Origin: Bosea sp. Tri-49 | GTDB lineage: Bacteria; Pseudomonadota; Alphaproteobacteria; Rhizobiales; Beijerinckiaceae | Direction of reading: 5' to 3' | Length of the DNA stretch: 64,000 bases | Assembly (NCBI RefSeq): GCF_003952665.1 | Contig: NZ_CP017946.1 | Span: 4,152,501-4,216,500 of the forward strand | Position numbers and translations under genes: made by a program | The notes under the pieces: generated by a model | Database searches by the model: none | The model's input: only the letters and a program-made list of their open reading frames with translations | Told to the model about the DNA's origin: nothing | Shown here: piece after piece, positions 8,577 to 16,236 of the stretch | Numbering within the stretch: the first letter of the stretch is position 1 | Layout of the letters: each line of letters starts with the position of its first letter

Positions 8577-8676
8577 GCTCAATACCTCAGTTCTTCTGCG
8601 CCCTGTTTCGGAGGCTCAATACCGCAAATGTGACGCGCGCGAAAAAGGGCTCAATACCGCAGTTTTTGTGCGTGGC
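8577..8676 (+). repeat. Three tandem GCTCAATACC repeats (left set)
   Basis: Units start at 8577, 8614 and 8649 (spacing 37 and 35 bp). Each has GCTCAATACC(T/G)CA followed 4-6 bases later by T(G/C)TG, and two of the three are preceded by a run of A. Two further units lie at 10866-10938 in the opposite orientation, so the five copies face inward around the HIRAN/HipA cassette. Regular spacing in non-coding DNA suggests a protein-binding array or operator. Confidence 0.6.
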
Positions 8677-8696
8677 GTCCAAAGCAGGAGAAGGCA

Positions 8697-8927
8697 ATGG
8701 CGAACACACGCATCGACCTCGCAATCGAGGCGGGGGCAAAAGCCCTTCACGAAAGCGCTCGCGAGAAGCGCCAGTTCAGCTGGGAGCAATCGTCTGAGGA
8801 ATGGCGCTGCGATTTGCGCGCGTTCGTCCATCCAATTGTGGAGGCCGCACTGGAATCGTTCGACGCGCTTCTCGCGGCAGCAACGCAGCAAGAAGCCTTC
8901 CTCGCAAGATTGATTGCCCCGCCATGA
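8697..8927 (+). CDS. Hypothetical helical protein (76 aa)
   Basis: Starts at ATG 8697 with AGGAGA upstream, just after the left GCTCAATACC repeats. The protein is almost entirely helical and acidic/amphipathic (VEAALESFDALLAAATQQEAF). No family is recognised. It faces the HipA/HIRAN operon convergently and may be co-regulated through the repeats. Confidence 0.6.
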   Translation: MANTRIDLAIEAGAKALHESAREKRQFSWEQSSEEWRCDLRAFVHPIVEAALESFDALLAAATQQEAFLARLIAPP

Positions 8928-9031
8928 CTCAGGCGAAGCCGCTGGCTGGCGTTGTGAAGGTAGCCGCGGGGGGCATAGCCCAAGAGAGGAACGGCCGCAG
9001 CGGGGATCCGCAGGCCGTTCGTGGCCGATGA
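8924..9031 (+). CDS. Small ORF (35 aa) coupled by ATGA
   Basis: ATG 8924 overlaps the stop of the previous gene. The peptide begins MTQAKPLAG. A related short frame beginning VTQAWPLAG occurs at about 11986, within a diverged ~30-bp DNA repeat. It may be a real coupled peptide or merely a duplicated DNA segment. Confidence 0.3.
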   Translation: MTQAKPLAGVVKVAAGGIAQERNGRSGDPQAVRGR

Positions 9032-9058
9032 CGCGGCCTAGTGAAGGCCGCCTGCCGT

Positions 9059-9811
9059 TCAGGCCGCGGCGCGCATCGCGGGACGCACCCGCGCAAACAC
9101 AAAGGCTCGAGGGCTATCAGGCTTACCGTTGAGGCGTTCGAGAACCGCGGTCACTTTGCGATGCCTCAGCCACTGGAGGAATGTTGGGGCCTGTAAGCGG
9201 TTGATATTTCCAATCTTCCGCCCCCCTAAGGAAACCTTCACAGCTCCCGCGTCGTATTGATTATCTGGCTCCGCCTCGATTGTGACTTCGTGCCCTACGC
9301 CGACGCCTAGAGGCTCTTCCTTCACATAATAACGAAACCCGGCAATCTCTAACATCAGATCGCATGACGCTTGAGTCGGATCGAGCGGGTCGACCACTGA
9401 GAATCCGTCACTCGGAAGCTTGGCTTCTGTGCGACCCAAGAGTGCCAAAGGAGATAAAGGTCGATCTGGAGCGAGCCGAAACTGCTTCATAAAGTCGCGA
9501 AAATCTGCACGGGACTGCGGCGGCAAACGCCGCAAAAAGGCATCAGCCACTCCTGCCTGATGTATCTGGCGCTTCCGGTCGAACGAAGGGAAGCCCTCGT
9601 AGGAAAGCGCCCGGGCGGCATCGATCGGCTTCCCATCGTTGAACTGACGGAACTCGGTATCGGAGAAGTAGCGCAGTTGAAGGTCGTTTCCCGTGGGCGA
9701 CAGCATTCCAACTGCCCAACGATAGCGCTCCTTATAGTGGTCCGGTGCCTGCCACGCGAGGAAGAGCGTTCGAGGCTCCTGCACCGTCGTGATCCAGTTT
9801 TCCACTATCAT
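9059..9811 (-). CDS. HIRAN-domain protein with HipA-N-like start
   Basis: Predicted DNA-end-binding partner of the HipA-like kinase. Residues ~155-245 form a HIRAN domain (LGVGVGHEVTIEAEPDNQ.., then GGRKIGNINRL). In HLTF-type proteins this domain binds 3' single-stranded DNA ends. Residues ~14-50 (LFLAWQ, then RWAVGMLS and LQLRYF) resemble the beta-rich N-subdomain 1 of HipA, the part encoded separately as HipS in HipBST systems. ATG 9811 overlaps the HipA stop (ATGA), so the two are translated together. I infer an antitoxin or sensor role; the HIRAN assignment is the firmer part. Confidence 0.75.
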   Translation of the reverse strand: MIVENWITTVQEPRTLFLAWQAPDHYKERYRWAVGMLSPTGNDLQLRYFSDTEFRQFNDGKPIDAARALSYEGFPSFDRKRQIHQAGVADAFLRRLPPQSRADFRDFMKQFRLAPDRPLSPLALLGRTEAKLPSDGFSVVDPLDPTQASCDLMLEIAGFRYYVKEEPLGVGVGHEVTIEAEPDNQYDAGAVKVSLGGRKIGNINRLQAPTFLQWLRHRKVTAVLERLNGKPDSPRAFVFARVRPAMRAAA

Positions 9812-10818
9812 TCTCCCAGTACGGCACTCAGGCGAGCGCGACGCGCCAGTACGATAGCCGTAACCAATTCTGCTCTTTCGGTACAAAACGGAACGTCGAT
9901 CTCAGCGCAGACGTTCCGGCTCACAAGGCTCCGCAAATCATCTTCGCCGAATCGAATCACATTTCGCATCGCAGCGCCAGCAATGGCCGAAGCGACGGCT
10001 AATTTTTCACACAGATCCATATGTGGGGTCGGTGCATCAGTGTTTCTATCCCACCCACAATGGTGCAATCCTTTGGCGATAAATCCTGCCATCGCTCCCG
10101 GTTCGAGCAGCTTTTTGAGATCGGCCTGCTGAAACCCGAGACTTGTCCCATTGTCGTAAACGGGCGCCAATTCATAGTGATGTCCCCTGCCAGGACGTGA
10201 CCGGATCAGAAAGCCCCAGTTCTCGGTATGACGGTCCGTATTCCCAATGAGCGCGTCGAATGCCAAGGTTCGAGCCCACCATTCGAGATGGTTCGGCACC
10301 CGATAGGCGCGACAGATCGAAATATTAGTCCGAAGATCGTGCGGGCGGTCACCATTGGACGCTTCGCGGAACCGTCGAATAAAATCGATGCCGTGGAAGA
10401 ATCGGGCAGGTTCCGCCTCGCCGGGGAAGCCATAGAAAAATTCGATTAGCACCCCGAGCTCCCCCGTCCTCTCGTCATAGGCCAGGAATGCTGGTGGTAC
10501 GGTCAGTCCGACAAGGCATCCTATCTGATAGGCGATGACCTCAGCCCAGAGCTGCTGTGCTTTCCACCCGGTCGCAATCTTGAACAAGTAGGTGTGGCTC
10601 GGGATGAGGAACGGCCGTGTTTCCGCTTCGGGGCAGATCACAGTCCTCTTTGGTTTCGATCCAACCGGGTGAATAGCAAAGTCATCATCACGGCTCCACG
10701 CACCGATTAGGATAGGAGCGCCGGGGGGTTGTAGCTTCATGCTTAATCTTGGCGGTTGGGCTACGCCCGCGGTGAGGAGACGAGATAGCAATACGTCAAT
10801 GCTCAGACCGAAATCCAT
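9808..10818 (-). CDS. HipA-like serine/threonine kinase, short (HipT-type)
   Basis: Shows the HipA kinase core without a full N-subdomain 1. From ATG 10818, the ATP-site lysine is probably Lys80 (HTYLFK), the catalytic loop is GNTDRHTENWG with Asp195 and Asn200, and the metal-binding motif is APVYDNGTSLG with Asp222. All are intact, so an active kinase is expected. HipA-family toxins phosphorylate translation factors such as GltX or TrpS. GTG 10872 is an alternative start but lies beside a GCTCAATAC repeat, which is likelier to be an operator. No HipB gene adjoins; the downstream overlapping gene carries HIRAN and HipS-like parts instead. Confidence 0.78.
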   Translation of the reverse strand: MDFGLSIDVLLSRLLTAGVAQPPRLSMKLQPPGAPILIGAWSRDDDFAIHPVGSKPKRTVICPEAETRPFLIPSHTYLFKIATGWKAQQLWAEVIAYQIGCLVGLTVPPAFLAYDERTGELGVLIEFFYGFPGEAEPARFFHGIDFIRRFREASNGDRPHDLRTNISICRAYRVPNHLEWWARTLAFDALIGNTDRHTENWGFLIRSRPGRGHHYELAPVYDNGTSLGFQQADLKKLLEPGAMAGFIAKGLHHCGWDRNTDAPTPHMDLCEKLAVASAIAGAAMRNVIRFGEDDLRSLVSRNVCAEIDVPFCTERAELVTAIVLARRARLSAVLGE

Positions 10819-10865
10819 CACTTCTGATGATGCGCCTCCTGCCCAGATTGGATGGCGAAAAATCT

Positions 10866-10938
10866 GACCCACATGAACGGCAGTATTGAGCCGATTTTTC
10901 GGCCCAGTGAGCGACCCACAAATTTTGAGGTATTGAGC
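10866..10938 (-). repeat. Two inverted-orientation GCTCAATAC repeats (right set)
   Basis: Read on the minus strand, units start at 10938 and 10891 (47 bp apart). Each has GCTCAATAC followed by TGTGGGTC and is preceded by CGGC/CCG-AAAAA. They match the three plus-strand units at 8577-8676 and lie just upstream of the HipA-like gene, where an operator would be expected. Confidence 0.6.
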
Positions 10939-10963
10939 CGGTTTTTGCCGGCGCAGGGCGCTC

Positions 10964-10976
10964 GTCCAAGTTGGAC
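10964..10976. promoter_or_regulatory. Perfect 13-bp palindrome GTCCAAGTTGGAC
   Basis: A perfect palindrome around a central G, upstream of the HipA-like gene and its repeats. A related half (GTCCAACTTGAG) lies at 8544-8555, next to the left repeat set. It is probably a second operator type for a dimeric helix-turn-helix regulator. Confidence 0.45.
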
Positions 10977-11168
10977 ACTGCCGCTATTTCCCCACTGAAC
11001 TATCACTGGCGGCCGCCCTGTATTTCAGGAAGAGCCAACTCCATCAGACAAGCGACCCACCTCATCCTGAGATTGATCTCGTCCAAGGCTAGCCCCCAAG
11101 CTTGACCACCACGAGAACTACGATCAGCCAAGCGGGTATGCAAATTTACTCCTAGGCGCACCGCCCGC

Positions 11169-11375
11169 TCAGCGGCAAACCACGCCCTTCCCCCTCATCG
11201 TGCAGGTGGAGGTAAGGCGCTCGTCGGCAGACGGTTGATATGTGCCCTCGACACCCGCAGGCACATAGGTCGATCCATCACTTTGCATTGGATCGAGGCC
11301 AGCCGGTCCCGACATGCCGGTAGCGGCACAACCGCCTATCAGGATGCAACACGCGGCCACGAAAAGCTTCGTCAT
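11169..11375 (-). CDS. Small predicted lipoprotein (68 aa)
   Basis: The N-terminus MTKLFVAACCILIGGC is a lipoprotein signal with the lipobox cysteine at residue 16, so the mature protein should be a ~52-aa lipid-anchored periplasmic peptide. It has two cysteines near the C-terminus (TCTM..VVCR), probably disulphide-bonded. Phage lipoproteins of this size can act in superinfection exclusion or lysis, but nothing here decides the role. Confidence 0.65.
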   Translation of the reverse strand: MTKLFVAACCILIGGCAATGMSGPAGLDPMQSDGSTYVPAGVEGTYQPSADERLTSTCTMRGKGVVCR

Positions 11376-11575
11376 CAGGAACTCCTTGTCAGTCCAAGCA
11401 GGCGGGCCGGCCCTACTCCATTATGCCGGAGCAGGCTGCGCAAGCCAGGAAACCGTACCGTGGGTTCGAAGGAGGGCGGTTCCGTCGAACTCAGGAACTG
11501 GCACTTGCCCTCTTGCAGCCACTCTGGCTAGCCAACCTGCCAGCTGATGACGTTGCTGATTGAAAGAGGCGCAGC

Positions 11576-11947
11576 ATGAGATGGATGGCGTTGACGCTCA
11601 TCACCGGCTGCATTTTTGCTGGGGCCTCCTCGGCTCATGCCGAAATTGCTCCGGAGTTCCGAGGCGAGTGGTCAACTGACTGGCACATCTGCAAGCAGGT
11701 AAACGGCGAGATCGACGTGCTGTCGGTCGGCAAGGACGACTTCGCATTTTACGAGGTGGGCTGCAGCGTCGGAGCCGGCTCGCCCGTCGACGGGGGAATT
11801 AGCTATGCGGCCACATGTCAGAAGGGCGGCAGTCAGCTCACGCATGGCAGAGCAGAGTTCCGTCGATCGGGCCACGCGCTCGTCCTGACGCTCAAGGGCT
11901 TTCCATGGGGCGCCAGCGACGGACTAACCTTCAACCGCTGTAAATAG
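11576..11947 (+). CDS. Small secreted protein (123 aa)
   Basis: A Sec signal peptide with likely cleavage after ...SSAHA (residue ~22) is followed by a beta-rich ~100-aa mature domain with four cysteines (HICKQ, GCSVG, ATCQ, RCK). It begins EFRGEWSTD, similar to small periplasmic lipocalin-like or DUF-type proteins in which the 'G-x-W' turn opens a beta barrel. No family is assigned. The start has AAAGAGG-type ribosome binding upstream. Confidence 0.65.
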   Translation: MRWMALTLITGCIFAGASSAHAEIAPEFRGEWSTDWHICKQVNGEIDVLSVGKDDFAFYEVGCSVGAGSPVDGGISYAATCQKGGSQLTHGRAEFRRSGHALVLTLKGFPWGASDGLTFNRCK

Positions 11948-12156
11948 GCTATCGGACGATGGCGCAGTGCTGCGATGCCTCGCCGTGACTCAGGCGTGGC
12001 CGCTGGCTGGCTGGCTTGGCGATGGTGCGGGCTAGGGGCGTAGCGGCGAGCGGCCGATGACTCTCAGCGGCGCGCGGAGGGCGCGAATGGCCCCCTGTGC
12101 CGGAACCAACCACCGCCGGACGAGGTTGAATTGTCGAACCCTTGGGAGGGAACGAC

Positions 12157-12357
12157 ATGAGCCAGATCCTGAAGGTCTGCCGACTGGGCAGCGATTGGGC
12201 CATGAAGGACGCTACTGGCTCCTTCTACTGCCGATCCTCAAATCTCGACGAAGTGAAAGCTTATGCAGAGAAATGGGCCTCGCGGCTTGGCGCAAGGGTG
12301 GTGGTCAGGGATGAGCGGGGAGAAGAGAAAGGTACTGCTGAACGGCGCCAGCATTAA
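12157..12357 (+). CDS. DUF2188-like small protein (66 aa)
   Basis: Strong ribosome site (GGGAGGG, 8 bases before ATG 12157). The pattern, a WAMKDA strand then a long helix EVKAYAEKWASRLGARVVVRDERGE, matches the DUF2188 type, in which a small beta sheet packs on one helix. Function of the family is unknown. Confidence 0.55.
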   Translation: MSQILKVCRLGSDWAMKDATGSFYCRSSNLDEVKAYAEKWASRLGARVVVRDERGEEKGTAERRQH

Positions 12358-12457
12358 CTCATAATTCACCACGATCCGCGGCATTTGCCTCAAATGGGAT
12401 GCTCTCCTGGAACGGCCTTCGGCTTCGGCGATTGTACCGCAACGAAGGAGAGATCCA

Positions 12458-12562
12458 ATGCTGTACCGCGTTCCATTGGAATTCTGGATCTGGTTGGCAA
12501 TTTCGTCGAATGCAGCGCTAGCCCTAGGGATGCTTGTAAAGCCGATTGCGCTTCATTCATGA
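12458..12562 (+). CDS. Single-span membrane microprotein (34 aa)
   Basis: ATG 12458 has AAGGAG eight bases upstream. The product starts MLYRVPLEFWIWLAI and consists largely of one hydrophobic segment (residues ~6-31). Ribosome site and hydrophobicity support a real gene. The role is unknown. Confidence 0.45.
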   Translation: MLYRVPLEFWIWLAISSNAALALGMLVKPIALHS

Positions 12563-12655
12563 TCGGGCGCGCTCGGGTAATCGGCGCCATCCTGCGCCGA
12601 TCTCGGCAAGCCTGAGTTGACTGAACAACTGGAAATCGAACCCACATGGCGATGA

Positions 12656-13096
12656 CTAGTCCGCAGTCCTCGCACTAATCCTATTGCGGACGTTTCTCCG
12701 CTTTCGGAAGCCGAGAATTGCCGCCCCCATGGTTGCCGCACCTGCCAAGCCCGCACTCAGGGCGAGCACGCGCGGGCGTGCGGCTCGCGCTAAATGCAGA
12801 TGCGAATATTGCGGATTCAACTCCGGCGGGGCTGAGACCACTCGCCGAGGCCGCCTGCTTACGATGCGCGCGGCGACAACGCAGCTCGCCGCCACCGCGG
12901 CCAGGCCACCAGCTATTGTCAGGCTGGCCGCTATTGGACCGTAGCGGACCATCAGTGCGGGGTAGCCGGCGTTTAGCGCATAACCCAGCGCGAAGACGGC
13001 GATCAACGCGCCGAGCGCCATGAGGCCATAGCTGATCGCAGCTCGCTTGAGGGTAAGCGTCGCTCGTGCAGCAAAATAGGCCAGCAATCCAGCCAC
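12656..13096 (-). CDS. Phage-holin-like membrane protein (146 aa), island copy
   Basis: Two to three hydrophobic spans: residues ~20-45, ~50-75 and a short one near 110-130 before a basic tail (RKRR). It follows the DUF883 gene with only three bases between them (GTG start 13096). The same two-gene arrangement occurs in the core at 59675-60458, and the membrane proteins align through 'ALGYALNAGYPALMVRYGPI' / 'AVGYALDALHTVLTLHYGAI' and 'ASLTIAGGL' / 'ASLSIAGGL'. It belongs to the phage holin superfamily III-like envelope proteins; stress-response membrane scaffolding is likelier than lysis. Confidence 0.65.
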   Translation of the reverse strand: MAGLLAYFAARATLTLKRAAISYGLMALGALIAVFALGYALNAGYPALMVRYGPIAASLTIAGGLAAVAASCVVAARIVSRRPRRVVSAPPELNPQYSHLHLARAARPRVLALSAGLAGAATMGAAILGFRKRRNVRNRISARTAD

Positions 13097-13099
13097 GAC

Positions 13100-13336
13100 T
13101 TATTTCGCGGCCCAGAAGCCGAATACGACACCCGCGGCAGCGGCCCACCCGAGCGCCCGGAGAGGGCGTGCCCGAACTTCGACCATGATGATCTGCTGCA
13201 ATTCGCTTGCGCGCTCAGTCGCTGCCTCGGTCATCACGTCCGTGTCCACACCATAGGCCTTGAGACGATCTGAGGGACCGTCCTGCGAGGATCCGCCTTC
13301 GGCCTTCTGAGACATTGCCTTGAAGCCGTCTTCCAT
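13100..13336 (-). CDS. DUF883 (ElaB/YqjD-like) protein, island copy
   Basis: A 78-aa protein with an acidic helical body and a C-terminal membrane anchor that begins at RPLRALGWAAAAGVVFGF, the DUF883 signature. In E. coli, the relatives YqjD and ElaB bind ribosomes at the inner membrane in stationary phase. ATG 13336 is the best start (MEDGFKAM). It is shorter than the core paralogue at 59675-60037 (120 aa) but shares GVDTD and (I/V)RxRPLRALG. It forms an operon with the following membrane gene. Confidence 0.7.
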   Translation of the reverse strand: MEDGFKAMSQKAEGGSSQDGPSDRLKAYGVDTDVMTEAATERASELQQIIMVEVRARPLRALGWAAAAGVVFGFWAAK

Positions 13337-13596
13337 CCCTGAGCCCCTTTTTTTCACCGCCGCTGAGCCTGTCTGCGCCGTGCATCGCCGCAATGACGTT
13401 CTAACGGACTGACCGAGCAGCGGTTCCGTGGCCGAAATCAAATCGGTCTTTGCCTCGCGACAAGCAAATGCGGTCGGAAATTCCGCGCCCGCGGGCAGGA
13501 CACCCAAGATTGCGCACGGAATGACCGGATTTCTGGCTGATTTTGTCGGAGATTTCGCGCTGCCGCCTGCTAGAATCTCAGCAGGAAGGAGAGACC

Positions 13597-14499
13597 ATGG
13601 CGCTGACAGTTCGACTTTATCTGATCGAGGAAGACGGCACGATCAAACGCATCCCGCGACGCGTAGCCGATAAGATGACATCCGGAGATGACGCTATTCC
13701 TGCATATGCCGGTACGCGTCAGCGCGTGCTGGAATTGATTGTGGAGAACGAAGGAGGCAAGGCCCAGGGCATCATCAAGACGATCGGCTACTATCTCGAC
13801 TTCGACCCGGAAGGACGCGTGGATGAAAGCCTCAGAGAAAATCTCCGGGCGGTGATGAATGCAGCATTTCCCGAACATCAAAGCCCGGAGGACAATGTCG
13901 TCTCGATGAAGGGCCGGCGGGAACATCAGATTTGGGAGGAACGAAATCGTTGGAAGCCGGAACCCCAACTCCTTGATCCCATCATTGCCGACCTCGCTCG
14001 AAAGCCGGGAACCAAGGCTTTGCCAAGCGTCGATGGCTTTGCCGCAAAGCATGCACCGCTGAGCTATGAGGCCAAGAGCGCGTTGAATGAGATCGGGTCA
14101 AAACTTTCGCTCGTACCCTGGTCGGTAGGCCAGCTTTCGGAGAGGTCGCTTCCTGGCTTCATCCAACAAGCTCGAAAGAGGGCTAAGGACGAACCGGAGG
14201 AGCAATATTTCTGGGAAGCTGCTGCCTTCGAAGGTGAGCGGCAGCTTGAGCTGAAACGCCTACGTCGCACCGGGAAGGGCACATGGGTCGCGCTCTTCGA
14301 GATCTATCGCCACACGGGACCATCATCAGTCGAAGAAGCTTTCACCAAGCGTCTAGAGTGCGACGGAGAAGCTGCCGCGGTCGAGGCAATGAAAGAGCTG
14401 GTTCGTGAGCATCACGGCCTGATGGGACCGGGCCATTCTATGGAAAGCAGGACTATGCCGCTGCTGGAATGGAAACTGATGAACCGCTGGGAGGGCTGA
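13597..14499 (+). CDS. Hypothetical protein (300 aa)
   Basis: Starts at ATG 13597 after a strong GAAGGAGAG site. The first ~95 residues contain a compact module (LYLIEEDGTIKRIPRRVADKM ... QRVLELIVENE ... IGYYLDFDPEGRVDES) seen as a free-standing unit in many alphaproteobacteria. The rest is helical and charged. No function is recognised. It stands alone between divergent and unrelated accessory genes. Confidence 0.65.
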   Translation: MALTVRLYLIEEDGTIKRIPRRVADKMTSGDDAIPAYAGTRQRVLELIVENEGGKAQGIIKTIGYYLDFDPEGRVDESLRENLRAVMNAAFPEHQSPEDNVVSMKGRREHQIWEERNRWKPEPQLLDPIIADLARKPGTKALPSVDGFAAKHAPLSYEAKSALNEIGSKLSLVPWSVGQLSERSLPGFIQQARKRAKDEPEEQYFWEAAAFEGERQLELKRLRRTGKGTWVALFEIYRHTGPSSVEEAFTKRLECDGEAAAVEAMKELVREHHGLMGPGHSMESRTMPLLEWKLMNRWEG

Positions 14500-14576
14500 G
14501 GTGGGGGGCAGCCCACGACTCGACTCTCGCCTTTCCCCTAGGTAAGAGTGACCGCAACCATAACGGGAGGCTGACG

Positions 14577-14846
14577 ATGCGAGTTCTAATTCTGTCCGCT
14601 GCGATGATTGCGGGCTTTGCCGCTGGCGCCAATGCGCAGAGCACTTTCCAGTACGGCACTGGATCAAACAGCAACAGCCACTATGTCAGACCGCATTATA
14701 ACAACAACACCGGCAACTACACGGGCGGCCACTATCGGACCAATCCAGACAGCAGCCGCTCGAACAACTACGGCTCCTATGGAAACTACAACCAACACAA
14801 CGGCGGCTATGGCGATGGGTACGGCCGTTCGCGCAATCGTTGGTGA
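14577..14846 (+). CDS. Secreted Asn/Tyr/Gly-rich small protein (89 aa)
   Basis: A clear Sec signal peptide (MRVLILSAAMIAGFAAGANA, cleavage after residue ~20) is followed by a ~69-aa low-complexity region dominated by Asn, Tyr, Gly, Ser and His. Such compositions suit an intrinsically disordered surface or periplasmic protein. No family is recognised. Confidence 0.6.
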   Translation: MRVLILSAAMIAGFAAGANAQSTFQYGTGSNSNSHYVRPHYNNNTGNYTGGHYRTNPDSSRSNNYGSYGNYNQHNGGYGDGYGRSRNRW

Positions 14847-15130
14847 CGGTTGACTAAAGAAGAGTAGGCTCGCTGCCGGCCGCTATGGGCCGCGCCGTCC
14901 AACCGGCCAGCGGCGGCACCTAGACGCAAACTACTTTCGGTTGACGCGCCGAGCGACGCCAACTTAAACTTAAACGGGTACACACAACCATGTGCCGCAG
15001 CGAATTGTGGCTGATGGGCAATGTTTGCTAAGTTGTTTTTGTAGCCACCTTATAAACCTCTGCGCCTAGCAGAGCGCCTCATCTCTCTAAAGCGCAACAA
15101 GTGGAATATTGCCGATTTGGAGGCAAGCGC

Positions 15131-16108
15131 ATGCAGTCCTTTAAAATTCTCTCGATCGACGGTGGAGGCATCCGAGGAATTCTTCCGGCAGTCTGGCTTT
15201 CGAAAATCGAGAAATTACTTGGCGGAGCACTATACAAGCACTTCGATCTAATTGCCGGCACCTCAACTGGATCAGCAATTGCGGCAGTGGCGGCATCTGG
15301 CAGAACCGTGGAAGAGGCCCTACCCCTCTATCGCGAGCAAGGGCCCGAGATATTCCCGGTGGGGACTTTAGGTTTGCGCCGCTTTCGGTGGCTTCGATAT
15401 CTCTCCCTCGATGGGCCTTCTTATGTGTCTGCACCTTTGAGTGATGCACTTAAGAGTCTTCTAGGGGCTGGGCACAAACTCAAGGAAGCAGAGACTCAGC
15501 TTCTTATACCTGCGTACGACGTATTTACCCGGCAGCCAATAATAATGAAGTCTCATTCTGGAGATTATAGAGATATCCCTACTTGGGAAGCCTGCACGGC
15601 GTCCTGTTCAGCCCCGACATATTTTCCTGCGCATGTTATGGATATCAAAGGGATAGACCATCCAATGGTGGATGGTGGTGTTTTTGCAAATAATCCTGTT
15701 ATGCTAGCGATGGCAGAGGCCCTACGCCGTGACTCTGGCGATGGGATTAGAGATTTCCATAAGCATACGAGGTTTAAAGTATTGTCACTGGGCACTGGTA
15801 ACCTAATCCGACGTATCACGACCAATGAAAGTAAATTTTGGAACCCGGCACAATGGGTCAGGCCAATGCTCGATGTAATTATGGACGGGTCAGCGGAGAG
15901 CGCACATTACACAGCACAGCGAATATTACGCCACAATAATTACATTCGATGGCAGATTACTCTGAACGGCGTGAGCGATGATTTGGATGATGCTTCAGAA
16001 AAAAATATAGACGGCCTTTTTACCCTTGCTGATTCTTACATCACCGGAGCAGACGGCGAGGCCCGTCTAGAGCAGGTAAAGCGACTACTTCTAGATGACG
16101 AGAACTAG
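15131..16108 (+). CDS. Patatin-like phospholipase (CapV-like)
   Basis: A predicted acyl hydrolase acting on membrane phospholipids. The oxyanion motif DGGGIRG is at residues 10-16, the nucleophile elbow GTSTG has Ser45, and the second dyad residue is Asp181 in VDGGVFANNP; all are intact. At 325 aa it has the length of CapV, the phospholipase effector of cyclic-nucleotide (CBASS) defence, but no CD-NTase, E1/E2 or JAB gene lies nearby. Base composition is clearly more AT-rich than its neighbours, indicating recent acquisition. It is preceded by ~280 bases without a gene that contain TTGCTA (15024) and TTATAA (15049) as a weak promoter candidate. Confidence 0.85.
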   Translation: MQSFKILSIDGGGIRGILPAVWLSKIEKLLGGALYKHFDLIAGTSTGSAIAAVAASGRTVEEALPLYREQGPEIFPVGTLGLRRFRWLRYLSLDGPSYVSAPLSDALKSLLGAGHKLKEAETQLLIPAYDVFTRQPIIMKSHSGDYRDIPTWEACTASCSAPTYFPAHVMDIKGIDHPMVDGGVFANNPVMLAMAEALRRDSGDGIRDFHKHTRFKVLSLGTGNLIRRITTNESKFWNPAQWVRPMLDVIMDGSAESAHYTAQRILRHNNYIRWQITLNGVSDDLDDASEKNIDGLFTLADSYITGADGEARLEQVKRLLLDDEN

Positions 16109-16236
16109 GGTAATTAAAAGGCGAGTTTGCGAGTTCCATGCTATCGGCACTCACCTCCAGGAGAGTGCGCTGACTATGAGATTTAGCTTAATGCAGAGAT
16201 CCGGCGGCAACCGGAGAGCGGCAAGACTGGAAGCCC

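Noticed and set aside
8577..8676. Repeats considered as a CRISPR array
   Set aside because: Units are diverged and only three in tandem. The unit-to-unit spacing of 35-37 bp leaves no room for normal spacers, and no cas gene is near.
15131..16108. Complete CBASS operon
   Set aside because: Only the patatin effector is present; neighbouring genes are not a nucleotidyltransferase or ubiquitin-like ligase.
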